Source of the DNA: UBA1206 sp050953105
Lineage (GTDB): Bacteria; Bacillota; Clostridia; Oscillospirales; CAG-382
Length of the DNA: 64,000 bases
Reading direction: 5' to 3'
NCBI GenBank assembly: GCA_050953105.1
Contig: JBMNMA010000001.1
Location: forward strand, 248,001 to 312,000
Position 1 is the first letter of the stretch; every line of letters begins with the position of its first letter. The notes beneath the pieces were generated by a model. That model made no database searches. It saw nothing but the letters and a program-made list of their open reading frames with translations, and was not told the DNA's origin. Both the position numbers and the translations under genes were made by a program. Below, piece by piece: positions 34,609 to 43,300 of the stretch.

Positions 34609-35250
34609 CTAATACATTCCGTCTGGGTACATAACAGTTTCAAGAGGGGGCTCCCCGTCCACAAACCCTAAGGCGAAAACTGAACTTATTGTCCCCGGCA
34701 TAAGGGTGAGGTTTTGGATCGTATACAATACATTATCGCCCCCAAGAGGTTTAAGCACAACGGTGTAGGATCCGGGAGGAACGGTTATGTATTTGGAATA
34801 ATCCATAAAAGCAATATCGGTAAGGATTTTTGTTCCGTCGGGAAGGTAAACGTCCAACGCAGGGGAGTCGGGGGACAGATTGACAAATCGGACATAGGAG
34901 GAGCGTTTGTCGATAATGGGCATGTAAACCTCTTTTATGGGGAAAAGAGAAAGTCGCCCCGGCTCACCCACTCCGGCTATGGTCTGAGATGTTTCGGGGG
35001 CAATGCTTATAGATGAACAGATTAACGGGTTGGAGGTTCTGCCCGTCTGAAAAACCTGTATATTGTAGCTGCCGGGATTTACCGGAACATAAACGGTTAT
35101 CTGCCCATAGGTTAACCCCTGAGCCACCATATTGCCGTTGGCATACACATCAACGGCGGGCGTCCCCGGCGCTGCATGGAAAAGCCGGACATAGGGGTCG
35201 GAGCTTATTATTGTTGTTTTAAATCTGGGCCATCCGCCTGGATTGTTCAA
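34609..35250 (-). CDS. DUF4397-domain protein with two repeats
   Basis: A roughly 213-residue protein made of two DUF4397 beta-sandwich units, DPYVRLFHAAPGTPAVDVYA (first) and SSYVRFVNLSPDSPALDVYL (second), each ending in a PGSYxxxV strand. I chose TTG 35250 (LNNPGGWPRF) because GAGGTGAT lies just before it; an in-frame ATG at 35295 has no ribosome site. No signal peptide is visible with this start. DUF4397 proteins are often surface- or spore-associated in Firmicutes, but the function is not established. The next gene on the strand is the Cys-rich membrane protein. Confidence 0.82.
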   Translation of the reverse strand: MNNPGGWPRFKTTIISSDPYVRLFHAAPGTPAVDVYANGNMVAQGLTYGQITVYVPVNPGSYNIQVFQTGRTSNPLICSSISIAPETSQTIAGVGEPGRLSLFPIKEVYMPIIDKRSSYVRFVNLSPDSPALDVYLPDGTKILTDIAFMDYSKYITVPPGSYTVVLKPLGGDNVLYTIQNLTLMPGTISSVFALGFVDGEPPLETVMYPDGMY

Positions 35251-35380
35251 AAAAATCACCTCATTTTTATAAATCATTATAATTATATGATTCATATTAA
35301 AAAAATTATCCGCTTTTTATGTTTTAACCGGTGGTTTTGTATTGAACAACCTATATATTTTCTTGCACATAAATTATAAA

Positions 35381-35412
35381 CGGCATGGCAGGTTTTTTAA
35401 CCTGCCATGCCG
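35381..35412 (-). terminator. Terminator of tex
   Basis: A 12-bp perfect stem, CGGCATGGCAGG (35381-35392) with CCTGCCATGCCG (35401-35412), 8-nt loop, followed on the minus strand by TTTATAATTT. On the plus strand it is followed by TTTTTT, so it could work in both directions. Confidence 0.82.
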
Positions 35413-35419
35413 TTTTTTA

Positions 35420-37573
35420 CTATTGTGCTTTGGGTTTTTTCATTGTAAGGGATATTCTTCCCTTTTTAACGTCGGCGGATAAAACGTAAACCGTTATTAT
35501 GTCTCCCACCTTAAGCGCCTCCGAGGGGTGGCGGATAAAGTTTTCGGAAATCTGTGTTACATGCACCAGACCATCCTGGTGGACACCTATGTCAACAAAG
35601 GCGCCGAAGTCGGTTACGTTCCTAACCGTGCCGGTAATCTCCATGCCCGGCTTTAAATCCTCAATCCCCATAACGTCGGTGCGGAGCATGGGGGGAGGCA
35701 GTTCGTCTCTGGGGTCCCTGCCGGGGCGTTCAAGCTCCTTAATAATATCAATGAGAGTGGGTTCGCCCACTTCCAGCTCAAGGGCCAATGCGGATGTTCC
35801 GACAGTTTCAACCTTTACCGAAAGGCCGGATATCTGTCCTTTTGCAATATCGGTTTCGGTATATCCGAAACGCTTTAACAGCTTTTCGGCGGCCTTGTAG
35901 CTTTCAGGATGGACTGCCGTGCGGTCAAGGTAGTTTGAGCTGTCGGGAACCCGTAAAAAGCCGGCGCACTGCTCAAAGGCCTTGGGGCCTAATTTGGGAA
36001 CCTTTTTAAGCTCATTCCGTGACATGAACCTGCCGTTTTGCTCTCGGTATAACACAATGTTTTTGGCGATAGCCGAATTTATGCCGGCAATTCTTGAAAG
36101 GAGGGGGATTGATGCGGTGTTAAGGTCTGCACCTACCGAGTTGACGCAGTCCTCCACCACCCCGTCAAGGGCTTCGCCAAGCTGCTTTTGGGGCATATCG
36201 TGCTGATACTGGCCAACACCTATGGCTTTGGGATCAATTTTAACCAATTCTGCAAGGGGGTCCTGAAGCCTGCGGGCAATGGACACGGCAGAACGCAGAG
36301 TTACGTCGTAGTCGGGGAACTCCTCCTGGGCTATTTTTGACGCCGAATAAACAGATGCCCCTGCCTCGCTAACCACCATATAGGACACCTTGCCGTCTCT
36401 TTCCTTTACAAGGTCTGAAGCGAAGATTTCGGTCTCCCTGGAGGCGGTGCCGTTGCCTATGGCTATTACCGATACGTTGTATTTGTCTATAAATTTATTT
36501 ATAACCGTCCTTGCCTCGGCAATTTTATTATGGGGGGGAACGGGATAAATGACGCCTGTGTCAAGCACCTTGCCAGTTTCATCCACCACCGCCACCTTGC
36601 AGCCGGTACGGTATCCCGGGTCAAGGCCTATTGTTACCCGGTTTCTAACGGGGGGCTGCATAAGGAGCTGCCGGGTGTTCTGGGCGAACACCTTAATGGC
36701 GGCGGTGCTTGCCTTTTCGGTAAGCTCGTTTCTGATCTCCCGTTCTATTGAGGGGAAAATAAGCCGGTCATAGGCGTCGGTTGCCGCATTTATAACCATC
36801 TGTCCGGCTTGGCCGTTGGATTTTACATGAATATTTTCAAGGATTTTTATCGCTCTGGTTTTATCGAATTCAATGGATATTTTAAGGAATTCCTCTTTTT
36901 CGCCCCGGTTCATGGCAAGGATGCGGTGGCCGGGAACCTTGGATATGGGTTCCACCCGGTCGGCATACATTTCGTAAACACCCAAATCATCCTTTGCTCC
37001 GGCAGAGCGGATAAAACCGTTGTGGAAGCAGACGTAGCGGATACGTTTTCTTCCCTCTGCATCGTCTGATATGGTTTCGGCAACAATGTCAAGAGCACCC
37101 TGTATGGCATCTTCGGCGGATAATACACCCTTTTCCTCGTCAATAAAAGTGGCGGCATAGGCGGTGTAATCCATGTTTTCTTCCTGGGCGTAGATGGCGT
37201 TTGCCAGCGGTTCAAGCCCCTTTTCTTTGGCTATTGTAGCCCTTGTCCTCCGCTTGGGGCGGTAGGGGCGGTAGATGTCCTCTATTTCGGTTAATGTAAC
37301 TGCATCGTCAAGGGCCTTGGAAATTTCCTCGGTAAGCTTGCCCTGCTCGTCGATGGCGGCCCTAACCTTTTCCCGCTGTTCGTTTAAGGAACGAAGGTAG
37401 TTAAGCCTGTCGAACATGTCACGCAATGTGGCATCGTCAAGGGAGCCGGTGACCTCCTTACGGTAGCGGGCTATAAAGGGGAGGGTGTTCCCTTCGTCGA
37501 TAAGCTTGACGGCGGCCTCAACCTGCCATTGCTTGATTTTAAGTTCCTGTGTCAGGGTTAGAATAATGTCCAT
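35420..37573 (-). CDS. tex: RNA-binding transcription accessory protein Tex
   Basis: A 717-residue Tex/YhgF-type protein. In order it has the N-terminal helix-turn-helix-like region (WQVEAAVKLIDEGNTLPFIA and RYRKEVTGSLDD), the YqgF nuclease-like domain (TIGLDPGYRTGCKVAVVDET), helix-hairpin-helix repeats (RIAGINSAIAKNIVLYREQN) and a C-terminal S1 domain (VRNVTDFGAFVDIGVHQDGL). It binds nucleic acid and influences transcription and RNA decay. It is complete and single-gene, with its own consensus-like promoter and terminator. Confidence 0.95.
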   Translation of the reverse strand: MDIILTLTQELKIKQWQVEAAVKLIDEGNTLPFIARYRKEVTGSLDDATLRDMFDRLNYLRSLNEQREKVRAAIDEQGKLTEEISKALDDAVTLTEIEDIYRPYRPKRRTRATIAKEKGLEPLANAIYAQEENMDYTAYAATFIDEEKGVLSAEDAIQGALDIVAETISDDAEGRKRIRYVCFHNGFIRSAGAKDDLGVYEMYADRVEPISKVPGHRILAMNRGEKEEFLKISIEFDKTRAIKILENIHVKSNGQAGQMVINAATDAYDRLIFPSIEREIRNELTEKASTAAIKVFAQNTRQLLMQPPVRNRVTIGLDPGYRTGCKVAVVDETGKVLDTGVIYPVPPHNKIAEARTVINKFIDKYNVSVIAIGNGTASRETEIFASDLVKERDGKVSYMVVSEAGASVYSASKIAQEEFPDYDVTLRSAVSIARRLQDPLAELVKIDPKAIGVGQYQHDMPQKQLGEALDGVVEDCVNSVGADLNTASIPLLSRIAGINSAIAKNIVLYREQNGRFMSRNELKKVPKLGPKAFEQCAGFLRVPDSSNYLDRTAVHPESYKAAEKLLKRFGYTETDIAKGQISGLSVKVETVGTSALALELEVGEPTLIDIIKELERPGRDPRDELPPPMLRTDVMGIEDLKPGMEITGTVRNVTDFGAFVDIGVHQDGLVHVTQISENFIRHPSEALKVGDIITVYVLSADVKKGRISLTMKKPKAQ

Positions 37574-37603
37574 ATTAACCTTCCGTATTATATTATCAAT
37601 ACA

Positions 37604-37632
37604 ATTATAACCATATTTAAAGCCTTTTTCAA
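37604..37632 (-). promoter_or_regulatory. SigA-type promoter for tex
   Basis: Minus strand TTGAAA (37632-37627), 17-bp spacer, TATAAT (37609-37604), about 31 bp before the ATG. Confidence 0.8.
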
Positions 37633-37689
37633 GTGAAAAGGCAAAATCCGCATATTTTGGCGTATTTTATGTTTTATATATGCAGTGTA

Positions 37690-37718
37690 TTGACTAATAG
37701 GTAAAAATGAGTTAAAAT
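37690..37718 (+). promoter_or_regulatory. Promoter of the decayed lipoprotein gene
   Basis: TTGACT (37690-37695), 17-bp spacer, TAAAAT (37713-37718), 54 bp before the dead ATG at 37773. The promoter is intact although the gene is not. Confidence 0.65.
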
Positions 37719-37772
37719 GGTAATGCAACCAGATATTATATATTTTATTTACAAGGAAAGGTCGGTTTGTAT

Positions 37773-38637
37773 ATGAAATAAATTTTATCAATCCTTGTGC
37801 TAATTCTAATAATTATCAGTATCAACGGCTGCCAAAAAGAAACCGCTCCCCGGGTATATATCCACGATGCTAACTATATAAATAAACCGGATTTGTATAA
37901 TCAGACTTATATGGTTAACTATTTGGGTTACGAAGCGAAGATTGAGGAGGATGTTACCAAGATGGTTGAAATTGACATTCAGGGTTATAAATATATCTGC
38001 AATTATGTAAATACCCATTATAATAATAATGTTAAATTCGCCGAAACGGAATATGAATGCGGAAAATTAATTAATTTTAGCTTTGACAAAGTCACCAATG
38101 AGCTTTTATCCTTTGCTATTGTTCGATTCCCCGAGGATTACGTTAAAAAAACCAAACCTATAACCGGAGAACAGGCCAAACAACTGGCAGATGAGTTTTT
38201 AAAGGATTACATAAACTTTAAAAAATGGACCTGGATTGACAACGGTTATCAAGGTTCAATAAGCAACACTTATAGAATAAAGTATGAGTATATAATAAAT
38301 AATGTTATAACACGTCGGGCGTATATTGAAATGGATAATTGCGGTAATTTTACAAGATTTCAAACAGTACCAAGCTGTGTCCTTGACGAAGTTACAATCC
38401 CCAAATTGTCCGACGCAGAATATATAGAAGCGGCAAAAGGGTTGTTAAAAGAAATATATAAAGACAAGAACTTAAAGGATATTAAAAATTGCGAAATAGT
38501 ATTAGATAAATATCTTTATTATTTCAGAGAACCTGATTTAGATGTGATTTCATTTAGTATGAACTACACCCTCGTTTTCAATGACGGAAGCGAAGAAAGA
38601 ATTAGGCGACAGATTCTATTATGTTATACCCGATTAG
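37773..38637 (+). pseudogene. Decayed lipoprotein gene (in-frame stop at codon 3, frameshift near the end)
   Basis: AAGGAAAGG is followed by ATG AAA TAA at 37773-37781; past that TAA the same frame gives ILSILVLILIIISINGC, a perfect lipoprotein signal peptide lacking only its Met-Lys start. A single T at 37779 instead of A would explain the stop. A GTG at 37797 could restart translation but would lose the basic start. Near the end the open frame runs through a terminator hairpin to 38702, while the next frame reads FYYVIPD and stops at 38635-38637 just before the hairpin, so a frameshift is likely. The product would be a roughly 285-residue secreted protein with a PepSY-like segment (GEQAKQLADEFLKDYI). 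The region is clearly more A/T-rich than its neighbours. Confidence 0.68.
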
Positions 38638-38642
38638 TTTTA

Positions 38643-38671
38643 ACAGAAGGGCTTTTGCCCTTCTGTTTTTT
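38643..38671 (+). terminator. Terminator of the decayed lipoprotein gene
   Basis: ACAGAAGGGC (38643-38652) pairs with GCCCTTCTGT (38657-38666), 4-nt loop, followed by TTTTT. It lies inside the overlong open frame, which shows the natural stop was upstream. Confidence 0.9.
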
Positions 38672-38737
38672 ATATAAACAAACAAAAAAGTATCGAAAAT
38701 GATTGTTGTTATTGTATTTTAAAATGCAAAAAACATA

Positions 38738-38766
38738 TTGACTTTTTTAGATTGATGTTGTATCAT
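38738..38766 (+). promoter_or_regulatory. SigA-type promoter of pyrG
   Basis: TTGACT (38738-38743), 17-bp spacer, TATCAT (38761-38766). Transcription would start near 38773, leaving a leader of about 150 nt before the pyrG ATG at 38927. Confidence 0.75.
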
Positions 38767-38810
38767 TTTTTAAGTGTTTTATAAACAATGGGTCGTTGCT
38801 CTTTCCGGCA

Positions 38811-38888
38811 AAGGCGTCGGAATGTCGGCTTGACGCTAAAAAATGTATAATTACTTAGGCGTCGCAGAAAGCTATACTTCGACGCCTT
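38811..38888 (+). promoter_or_regulatory. Structured pyrG leader with competing hairpins (attenuator candidate)
   Basis: Four complementary blocks occur in order: AAGGCGTCG (38811-38819), GACGC (38832-38836), AGGCGTCGC (38857-38865) and CGACGCCTT (38880-38888). Blocks 1:2 and 3:4 can form two hairpins, or 2:3 and 1:4 can pair instead, so the leader can switch. The 3:4 hairpin is followed by TGTCTGATTTTGTT, a weak T tract. In Gram-positive bacteria pyrG is controlled by CTP-dependent attenuation in its leader. The classical GGGC start and CU-rich antiterminator are not clearly seen here, so the mechanism is inferred. Confidence 0.5.
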
Positions 38889-38926
38889 GTCTGATTTTGT
38901 TACATTTTTACCGGAGGGAAAAAGTT

Positions 38927-40555
38927 ATGACCAAATATATTTTTGTTACAGGCGGTGTGGTGTCCGGCCTGGGTAAAGGAATTACCGCCGCATCTTTAGG
39001 AAGGCTATTAAAAGCCAGAGGCCTTAAGGTGGCAGCCCAGAAGCTTGACCCCTATATTAACGTTGACCCGGGAACCATGAGTCCCTATCAGCACGGGGAG
39101 GTTTACGTTACCGAGGACGGTGCCGAAACCGACCTTGACCTTGGACATTACGAAAGATTTATCGACGAGGATTTAAATAAATATTCAAACCTTACCACAG
39201 GCAAGGTGTTTTCCAATGTCATATCAAAGGAGCGGCAGGGACAGTATCTCGGCTCCACCGTTCAGTATATACCCCACATAACCGACGAAATAAAAAGATT
39301 TGTCTACAATGTGGGCAAAAAGACGGGGGCGGATGTGGTTATAACCGAAATCGGCGGCACCACCGGCGACATTGAAAGCCAGCCATATCTTGAAGCTATC
39401 CGCCAGATAAGCCACGAGGTGGGGAGGGAAAATTCCCTTTTCATCCACGTTACCCTTGTTCCCTATCTTAAAGCATCCGGTGAGCATAAATCTAAGCCCA
39501 CCCAGCATTCGGTTAAAGAACTTCAGGGAATGGGCATTTCCCCGGACATAATTATTTTAAGATGCGACGAAAAAATAAAGGACCAGTCGGTTTTCCGCAA
39601 GATTGCCAACTTCTGCAACGTCAAGCCCGACTGCGTTATAGAAAACGTTACCCTTCCCGTCCTTTACGAAGCGCCGCTTATGCTTGAAAAATCCCATCTT
39701 TCCCATATAGTCTGCCGGGAGCTGTATATGGATACCCCAGACCCCGACCTTACCGAGTGGGAAGAGCTTGTTAAAAAAATAAAGAGCCGCAAAGGCAAGG
39801 TTAACATTGCCCTTGTGGGCAAATACGTTCAGCTTCACGATGCTTATTTGTCGGTGGCGGAGGCGTTAAACCATGCCGGCTTTGCCCTTGATTCGAAAAT
39901 CAACATAGACTGGATTGATTCCGAAACCATAACCGAGGAAAATCACGAAGAAATATTCAAAAACATCGACGGCATACTCATACCCGGAGGATTCGGCAAC
40001 CGGGGTATTGAGGGTAAAATAATAGCGGCAAGCTTTGCCCGCAGAAATAAGATACCCTACCTTGGAATTTGCCTTGGTATGCAGGTGGCGGTTATAGAAT
40101 ACGCCCGTAACGTCTTAGGCCTTGCCGGCGCAAATTCAAGGGAATTTGACGAAAATTCCCCCCATAAGGTTATTGACTTTATGGAAGGACAAAGCGATTC
40201 CATTGACAAGGGCGGCACATTGCGGCTGGGAAGCTATCCCTGCTCCATTGTCCCCGGCACCGTTATGGAACGCTGCTACAAGGCCTGTCTTATAAACGAA
40301 CGCCACAGGCATCGCTATGAATTCAATAACAGCTACAAGGCCGATTTGGAAAAGGCCGGACTTACGATAAGCGGTCTTTCACCCGACGGCAAGCTGGTTG
40401 AAACCATTGAGCTTAAAGATTCCCCCTTCTTTGTAGGGGTTCAATATCACCCTGAATTCAAGTCCCGCCCCAACCGTCCCCATCCCCTGTTTTTGGAGTT
40501 CGTTAGGGCGTCCATAGAGATCGCAAAGGCGAAGGAGGGCGGCGACAACAAATAA
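38927..40555 (+). CDS. pyrG: CTP synthase
   Basis: A 542-residue CTP synthase that aminates UTP to CTP using glutamine. The N-terminal synthase domain shows YIFVTGGVVSGLGKGI and KLDPYINVDPGTMSPYQHGE. The C-terminal glutamine amidotransferase domain has the nucleophile Cys in YLGICLGMQ and the His/Glu in VQYHPEFKSRP. ATG 38927 follows GGAGGG; the open frame extends upstream to 38843 but that would remove the leader. It is followed by alaA and purB, so this is a nucleotide/amino-acid block. Confidence 0.96.
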   Translation: MTKYIFVTGGVVSGLGKGITAASLGRLLKARGLKVAAQKLDPYINVDPGTMSPYQHGEVYVTEDGAETDLDLGHYERFIDEDLNKYSNLTTGKVFSNVISKERQGQYLGSTVQYIPHITDEIKRFVYNVGKKTGADVVITEIGGTTGDIESQPYLEAIRQISHEVGRENSLFIHVTLVPYLKASGEHKSKPTQHSVKELQGMGISPDIIILRCDEKIKDQSVFRKIANFCNVKPDCVIENVTLPVLYEAPLMLEKSHLSHIVCRELYMDTPDPDLTEWEELVKKIKSRKGKVNIALVGKYVQLHDAYLSVAEALNHAGFALDSKINIDWIDSETITEENHEEIFKNIDGILIPGGFGNRGIEGKIIAASFARRNKIPYLGICLGMQVAVIEYARNVLGLAGANSREFDENSPHKVIDFMEGQSDSIDKGGTLRLGSYPCSIVPGTVMERCYKACLINERHRHRYEFNNSYKADLEKAGLTISGLSPDGKLVETIELKDSPFFVGVQYHPEFKSRPNRPHPLFLEFVRASIEIAKAKEGGDNK

Positions 40556-40577
40556 TTTTTGAAAGGAAAGGCTTACA

Positions 40578-41792
40578 ATGCGAGAAATTAACAAATCCCG
40601 CAAGCTTGACCATGTGGCCTACGACATACGGGGACCGGTTATGGAGGAGGCCTACCGCATGGAGGCTAACGGGATTAATATACTAAAACTCAACATTGGT
40701 AACCCCGCACCCTTTGAACTTAAAGCTCCCGATGAAATTATTGTGGATATGATTTACAATCTGCGGACGTCGGAGGGCTATTCCAACTCCAAGGGTATGT
40801 TCCCCGCCCGCAAAGCCATAATGCAATACTGTCAGCTTAAGGGCATACCCAACGTAGGCCTTGAGGACATTTACACCGGTAACGGTGAAAGCGAGCTTAT
40901 AACCATGTCCATGCAGGCCCTCCTTGACGACGGGGACGAAATTCTTGTTCCTATGCCCGACTATCCCCTGTGGACGGCGGCGGTTGTCCTTTCCAGCGGC
41001 AAGGCCGTTCATTACCGCTGCGACGAATCAAAGCACTGGAATCCCGATATTGCGGATATACGTTCTAAGATTACCGAAAAAACCAGGGGTATTGTGGTTA
41101 TAAATCCCAACAATCCCACCGGGGTGTTATACAGCATTGAAACCTTAAAAGAAATAGTTGATGTTGCAAGGGAATTTGACCTTATTATATTTGCCGACGA
41201 AATTTATGACCGGCTTTGCCTTGACGGGAAAAAGCATGTGGCCATAGCCTCCCTTGCCCCCGATCTACTTACCGTATGCTTTAACGGCCTTTCTAAATCC
41301 CACCGGGTGGCGGGTTTCAGAAGCGGCTGGATGTGTCTTGCGGGGGAAAAGGAACACGCCGCAGGTTATATAGAGGGGCTAAACGTCCTTGCCTCAATGC
41401 GTCTTTGCTCCAATGTGCCGGGGCAGAGCATTATCCAGACGGCATTGGGGGGGTATCAGTCCAGCGACGAGCTTATTAAACCCGGCGGAAGGATTTACGA
41501 ACAGCGGGAATTTATCTACAACGCCATTAACTCCATTCCCGGTCTTTCGGCGGAAAAGCCCGACGCCGCATTTTATATTTTTCCGAAAATCGACACCGAA
41601 ATGTATAATATAACCGACGACAAGCAGTTTGTGCTTGAGCTGTTACGCGAAGAAAAGCTGCTGCTTACCTCCGGTACCGGCTTTAACTGGGATAAGCCCG
41701 ACCATTTCCGCATTGTATATCTGCCCAGGGTGGAAATACTTGAGGAAGCCATGTTCAGGCTTGAAAGGTTTTTAAAGAAATACCGGAGATAA
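40578..41792 (+). CDS. alaA: Alanine-type PLP-dependent aminotransferase (AlaA-like)
   Basis: A 404-residue class I/II aminotransferase. The N-terminus (KLDHVAYDIRGPVMEEAYRM, LKLNIGNPAPFELKAPDE) closely follows E. coli AlaA/YfbQ, the glutamate-pyruvate aminotransferase. The PLP Lys is in FNGLSKSHRVAGFRSGW, and NPNNPTG and DEIYDRL are also present. It would make alanine from pyruvate and glutamate. It lies 22 bp after pyrG with GAAAGGAAAGG before the ATG. Confidence 0.92.
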   Translation: MREINKSRKLDHVAYDIRGPVMEEAYRMEANGINILKLNIGNPAPFELKAPDEIIVDMIYNLRTSEGYSNSKGMFPARKAIMQYCQLKGIPNVGLEDIYTGNGESELITMSMQALLDDGDEILVPMPDYPLWTAAVVLSSGKAVHYRCDESKHWNPDIADIRSKITEKTRGIVVINPNNPTGVLYSIETLKEIVDVAREFDLIIFADEIYDRLCLDGKKHVAIASLAPDLLTVCFNGLSKSHRVAGFRSGWMCLAGEKEHAAGYIEGLNVLASMRLCSNVPGQSIIQTALGGYQSSDELIKPGGRIYEQREFIYNAINSIPGLSAEKPDAAFYIFPKIDTEMYNITDDKQFVLELLREEKLLLTSGTGFNWDKPDHFRIVYLPRVEILEEAMFRLERFLKKYRR

Positions 41793-41814
41793 TTTGACAA
41801 GGGAGGACTTATTT

Positions 41815-43245
41815 GTGAAGGACATATACGAAAACCCGCTGTGCGGCCGCTACGCCGGCAGGGAGATGCAGCGCATATTCTCCCCCGACCACAAGTTTCA
41901 GACATGGCGTAAGCTGTGGGTGGCGCTGGCCGAAAGCCAGAGGGAGCTGGGACTGGAAATTACCCAGGAGCAGATTGACGAGCTTAAGGAGCATATAGCC
42001 GACATAGATTACGCCAAGGCCGCCGAATATGAAAAGCGGCTCCGCCATGACGTAATGGCCCATATCCGCACCTATGGCGACGTATGCCCCAAGGCCAAGG
42101 GAATAATTCACCTGGGTGCCACAAGCTGCTATGTTGGGGACAACACCGATATTATAGTAATGAAAGAGGCTTTGCTCCTTGTAAAAAAGCTGCTGGTAAA
42201 CGCCATTTCGTCCCTGTATGACTTTGCAAACAAGTATAAGGATATACCTACTTTAGCATACACCCATTTTCAGCCTGCCCAGCCCACCACCGTGGGAAAA
42301 CGGGCAACCCTGTGGATTCAGGACCTGCTTTTTGACCTTGAAGCGGTGGATTTTCAGCTTAGTTCATTAAAGCTCTTAGGCTGCAAGGGCACCACCGGCA
42401 CCGCCGCAAGCTTTTTGGCGCTGTTTGAAGGCGACCACGAAAAGGTGAAAAAGCTTGAAAAGCTTATCGCTCAAAAGGTGGGGTTTGACGGCTGCTACGA
42501 TGTGTCAGGGCAGACATATTCGAGAAAGGTTGACTACAACGTCCTTTCGGCACTCTCCGGCATTGCCCAGTCGGCATCAAAGTTTGCCAATGACATACGC
42601 CTGCTTTCCCATCTTAAAGAGGTTGACGAACCCTTTGAGGAGGAACAGGTGGGTTCCTCGGCCATGGCATACAAGCGCAATCCCATGCGCAGCGAGCGGA
42701 TATGCTCCCTGTCAAGGCATGTGCTTTGTAACGTGTTAAACCCTGCAATAACAGCTTCCACCCAGTGGCTTGAACGCACCCTTGACGATTCGGCCAACCG
42801 GCGGATAGCAATACCCGAAGCTTTTCTTGCCATAGACGGCATACTGACATTGTATATAAATATTATCAGCGGCTTAAAGGTTTACCCCAACATGGCAAAG
42901 CGTCATCTTGACGAGGAAATGCCCTTTATGGTTACCGAGAACATTCTTATGTATTGCGTTTCACGGGGCGGAGACCGGCAGGTGCTCCACGAGGAAATAC
43001 GCCGTCATTCGGTGGAAACCGCTGTGGAAATTAAAAACTACGGCAAAAACAATACCCTATTTGATAAAATTTTAGCTGATAAAGCATTTAACCTTACAAA
43101 AGAAGAACTTGACCAAATCGCTAACCCCGCCCTGCTAACCGGCAGAGCCAAGGAGCAAACCGAAGAATTTCTGGCAAACGCAGTTTTGCCGGTTCTTGAG
43201 GCAAATAAAAGTCTGCTTGGCGTTAAGGCCGAGATTAACATTTAA
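41815..43245 (+). CDS. purB: Adenylosuccinate lyase
   Basis: A 476-residue lyase of the fumarase/aspartase superfamily that acts twice in purine synthesis (SAICAR to AICAR, and adenylosuccinate to AMP). It has the early HDVMAHIRTYG and HLGATSCYVGDNTDI blocks and the signature loop GSSAMAYKRNPMRSERICSL with the catalytic Ser. The start is GTG 41815, which follows GGGAGGA by 7 bp; an in-frame TTG at 41794 has no such site. The large size and MRSE form resemble the eukaryote-like PurB variant common in Clostridia. Confidence 0.95.
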   Translation: MKDIYENPLCGRYAGREMQRIFSPDHKFQTWRKLWVALAESQRELGLEITQEQIDELKEHIADIDYAKAAEYEKRLRHDVMAHIRTYGDVCPKAKGIIHLGATSCYVGDNTDIIVMKEALLLVKKLLVNAISSLYDFANKYKDIPTLAYTHFQPAQPTTVGKRATLWIQDLLFDLEAVDFQLSSLKLLGCKGTTGTAASFLALFEGDHEKVKKLEKLIAQKVGFDGCYDVSGQTYSRKVDYNVLSALSGIAQSASKFANDIRLLSHLKEVDEPFEEEQVGSSAMAYKRNPMRSERICSLSRHVLCNVLNPAITASTQWLERTLDDSANRRIAIPEAFLAIDGILTLYINIISGLKVYPNMAKRHLDEEMPFMVTENILMYCVSRGGDRQVLHEEIRRHSVETAVEIKNYGKNNTLFDKILADKAFNLTKEELDQIANPALLTGRAKEQTEEFLANAVLPVLEANKSLLGVKAEINI

Positions 43246-43251
43246 CTAAAC

Positions 43252-43271
43252 AGGCGGGTTTTTACCCGCCT
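43252..43271 (+). terminator. Terminator of the pyrG-alaA-purB operon
   Basis: AGGCGGGT (43252-43259) pairs with ACCCGCCT (43264-43271) around TTTT, followed by TTCGCTTTAAT. It lies 7 bp past the purB stop. Confidence 0.75.
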
Positions 43272-43292
43272 TTCGCTTTAATGAGGGAATGA

Positions 43293-43300
43293 TGAAAAAG
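43293..43300 (+). repeat. Target-site duplication, left copy
   Basis: TGAAAAAG directly abuts the left end of the insertion sequence. With the preceding A it forms ATGAAAAAG, the original start of the racemase gene (ATG 43292-43294). Confidence 0.92.

Noticed and set aside
37588..37791. A 67-codon minus-strand frame over the tex promoter region
   Set aside because: It covers two good promoters and A/T-rich non-coding sequence; no ribosome site.
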